Shown here one piece after another: positions 4,963-6,427 of a stretch of DNA of 6,427 bases. This DNA comes from an uncultured Traorella sp. (GTDB taxonomy: Bacteria; Bacillota_I; Bacilli_A; Erysipelotrichales; Erysipelotrichaceae). The notes under the pieces were generated by a model that was given only the letters and a program-made list of their open reading frames with translations, made no database searches and was not told where the DNA came from. The DNA lies in the NCBI GenBank assembly GCA_945938205.1, contig CAMEUL010000087.1, positions 1 to 6,427 on the forward strand, read 5' to 3'. Every line of letters starts with the position of its first letter. Within the stretch, counting starts at the first letter, position 1. The position numbers and the translations under genes were made by a program.

Positions 4963-6078
4963 ATGTGTAATGCACTTGGTATTGTTAATTTCCCTGGATC
5001 AAATGTTAAGGTCAAAGGAATGAGTGATTATCGTCCGATTGCGGCATTCTCCTTTTTAGGCCGTTATCGTATGGTGGATTTTCCTATTTCTAATATGACC
5101 AATTCTGAGATTGAAGAAATTCAGATTTATTTAAAAAACCGTCCTCGTTCTGTATTCTCACATGTAGGAACCGGACGTCATTACAACATTAACTCAAAAC
5201 GTGGTGGTATCAGTATTCTTTATGGAGAAAATTCTCCTGAATCAGAATTCTATAATACTGATATTGCTAGTTTTAAAGCGAATATTCGCACGATTGAAAA
5301 ATCAAACAAAGATTATGTGATCATTGCACCTTCTCATATGCTGTATTCTTTAAATTATGATACTGTTTTGAAGGCACATGTTGAATCCGGTGCAGATGTA
5401 TCTGTTGTGTACAAGGCAGTTGACAATGCAAAAACACATTATCATGACTGCAACACATTGCTTTTGAACAAACAAAAAGGTGTTCTGTCCATTGAAAAGA
5501 ACCGTGGAAATTATAAATCACGCAATATTTCTATGGACACCTATGTATTGTCAAAGAAACTGTTTGTGGAACTGATCGATGAAGCATTGAAAACAAGTTC
5601 TTTATTCTGGTTCACAGATATTTTGAATGAAAAATGTGAAGAACTGGATATCCGTGGATATCAGTATCGTGGATATTTGGCAGCTATTACAGATTTAGCG
5701 AGCTTTTATGAAGCCAATATGGATCTTTTGAATCGTGAAGTAGCAGAAGATTTATTTAAAGAAGAATGGCCAATTTATACACGTACCAATGACTCTTCTC
5801 CAACAAAATATACAACCGATGCAAAGGTACGCAAATGTATCATTTCCAACGGTTGCTGCATTGAAGGAGAAATTGAAAACTCTGTTATTGGCCGTGGATG
5901 TATCATTAAGAAAGGCGCTGTTGTGAAGAATAGTGTTATATGTCCAAATACCATCGTTGGAGAAGGTGTTTATCTGAACCATGTGGTAGTTGATAAAGAA
6001 GTAACGATTTCCAAAGTGAAGAATGTACAGGGTATGTTTGAAGCACCAGCCTACGTAAGAAAAGGAGACCGTATTTAA
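4963..6078 (+). CDS. glgD: GlgD, probable non-catalytic/regulatory subunit of ADP-glucose pyrophosphorylase
   Basis: Homologous along its length to the upstream GlgC, with LGRYRMVDFPISN (32-44) matching GlgC's GKYRIIDFPLSN, SFYEANMDLLNRE (248-260) matching SLWEANMDLLYRA, and C-terminal hexapeptide repeats at about 285-350. The catalytic signatures are gone. The N-terminus MCNALGIVNFPG lacks the GGxGTRL phosphate loop, the SGDHIYKM site reads APSHMLYSL (122-130) with no Asp, and FEEKP is replaced by SIEKNRG (176-182). Known Firmicutes GlgD proteins (for example from Geobacillus) have little activity alone but change the activity or effector response of GlgC in a GlgCD complex; I infer the same here. 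It has 371 residues from ATG 4963, or 373 from ATG 4957, which overlaps the glgC stop as TAATG. The ribosome binding site spacing favours 4963, but 4957 remains possible. The stop overlaps the glgA ATG by one base. Confidence 0.93.
   Translation: MCNALGIVNFPGSNVKVKGMSDYRPIAAFSFLGRYRMVDFPISNMTNSEIEEIQIYLKNRPRSVFSHVGTGRHYNINSKRGGISILYGENSPESEFYNTDIASFKANIRTIEKSNKDYVIIAPSHMLYSLNYDTVLKAHVESGADVSVVYKAVDNAKTHYHDCNTLLLNKQKGVLSIEKNRGNYKSRNISMDTYVLSKKLFVELIDEALKTSSLFWFTDILNEKCEELDIRGYQYRGYLAAITDLASFYEANMDLLNREVAEDLFKEEWPIYTRTNDSSPTKYTTDAKVRKCIISNGCCIEGEIENSVIGRGCIIKKGAVVKNSVICPNTIVGEGVYLNHVVVDKEVTISKVKNVQGMFEAPAYVRKGDRI
6061..6067 (+). promoter_or_regulatory. glgA ribosome binding site inside the end of glgD
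   Basis: AAAGGAG lies within the last codons of glgD, ten bases before ATG 6078. It is a good Shine-Dalgarno match and supports 6078 as the glgA start. Confidence 0.75.
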
Positions 6079-6427
6079 TGGAAAGAATCATGATGGTTGC
6101 CTCTGAAGGGTTGCCGTTTATTAAAAGTGGTGGACTTGCGGATGTTATTGGATCTTTGCCAAAAGAACTGAAGGCAAAAGGATATGATGTACGTGTTGTA
6201 CTTCCTCTTTATAAAAAAATCGCAATCAACTGGCATCACAAATTCACCTATTTAAGAACTTATACTGTTAATATCAACTATGAAGAAGTACAGGTCAATC
6301 TGTTCTACTATATTTTAGATGATGTAACATATTATTTCATTGAACATGCCGGATATTTTGAAAGAGATGCTCTCTATGGATATGATGATGATGGAGAAAG
6401 ATTTGCCTTCTATCAGAAAGCAGTTCT
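6078..6427 (+). CDS. glgA: Glycogen synthase (ADP-glucose type, GT5), N-terminal part, cut by the window edge
   Basis: Extends alpha-1,4-glucan chains using the ADP-glucose made by GlgC/GlgD. Only the first 116 residues are present and the frame is open to the window end. The N-terminus MERIMMVASEGLPFIKSGGLADVIGSLP is the characteristic GT5 opening (MKVLFVASEAxPFxKTGGLADV in relatives). Lys16 in KSGGLADV is the conserved ADP-glucose-binding lysine. This is followed by GYDVRVVLPLYKKI, the beta-strand and loop typical of the first Rossmann domain, and later GERFAFYQKAV, equivalent to the 'DERFAFFSRA' stretch. The start overlaps the glgD stop by one base (TAATG), with AAAGGAG ten bases upstream, so glgC-glgD-glgA form one operon with coupled translation. 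The catalytic C-terminal domain is outside the window. Confidence 0.95.
   Translation, partial: MERIMMVASEGLPFIKSGGLADVIGSLPKELKAKGYDVRVVLPLYKKIAINWHHKFTYLRTYTVNINYEEVQVNLFYYILDDVTYYFIEHAGYFERDALYGYDDDGERFAFYQKAV

Noticed and set aside
453..5982. Several short - strand open frames opposite the main genes
   Set aside because: All are antisense shadows of well-supported genes, are rich in Phe, Ile and His as expected from reversed AT-rich codons, and lack convincing ribosome binding sites.

Overview
The window reads as AT-rich chromosomal DNA from a Gram-positive, low-GC bacterium (Firmicutes/Bacillota). The evidence is strong Shine-Dalgarno sites, sigma-A-type promoters with TATAAT boxes, a CcpA-type cre operator, and a glgC-glgD pair; GlgD is a Firmicutes-type companion subunit. 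A gut Erysipelotrichia-like member is a guess from overall style, not something the sequence proves. All genes are on the + strand, and coding density is very high.

Region 1 (1-2995) is a tight run of three genes that overlap out of frame. They are the 3' part of an extracellular solute-binding lipoprotein gene, ung (uracil-DNA glycosylase, DNA repair) and folC (folylpolyglutamate/dihydrofolate synthase). The overlaps are 20 bp and 17 bp, and the ribosome binding sites of ung and folC lie inside the preceding gene. They look co-transcribed, although their functions are unrelated.

Region 2 (2978-3640) is a pduL-type phosphotransacylase gene. It has its own near-consensus promoter, whose -35 box lies inside the end of folC, and it ends in a clear intrinsic terminator. 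It is probably a monocistronic unit, with possible read-through from folC.

Region 3 (3641-6427) is the start of a glycogen-synthesis operon: glgC, glgD and the 5' part of glgA. The 225-bp gap before glgC is rich in signals: a possible extended -10 promoter, a 13/14-match cre site, a 9-bp direct repeat with a 20-bp period, a perfect TATAAT box inside a 19-bp AT-only inverted repeat, and a GGGGGT ribosome binding site. GlgC makes ADP-glucose, GlgD is its probably non-catalytic partner, and GlgA polymerises the glucose. No branching enzyme or phosphorylase gene falls inside the window.

I found no mobile element, CRISPR array, tRNA or rRNA, and no evidence of an undescribed system. The most rewarding parts are the glgC control region and the degraded active site of GlgD.
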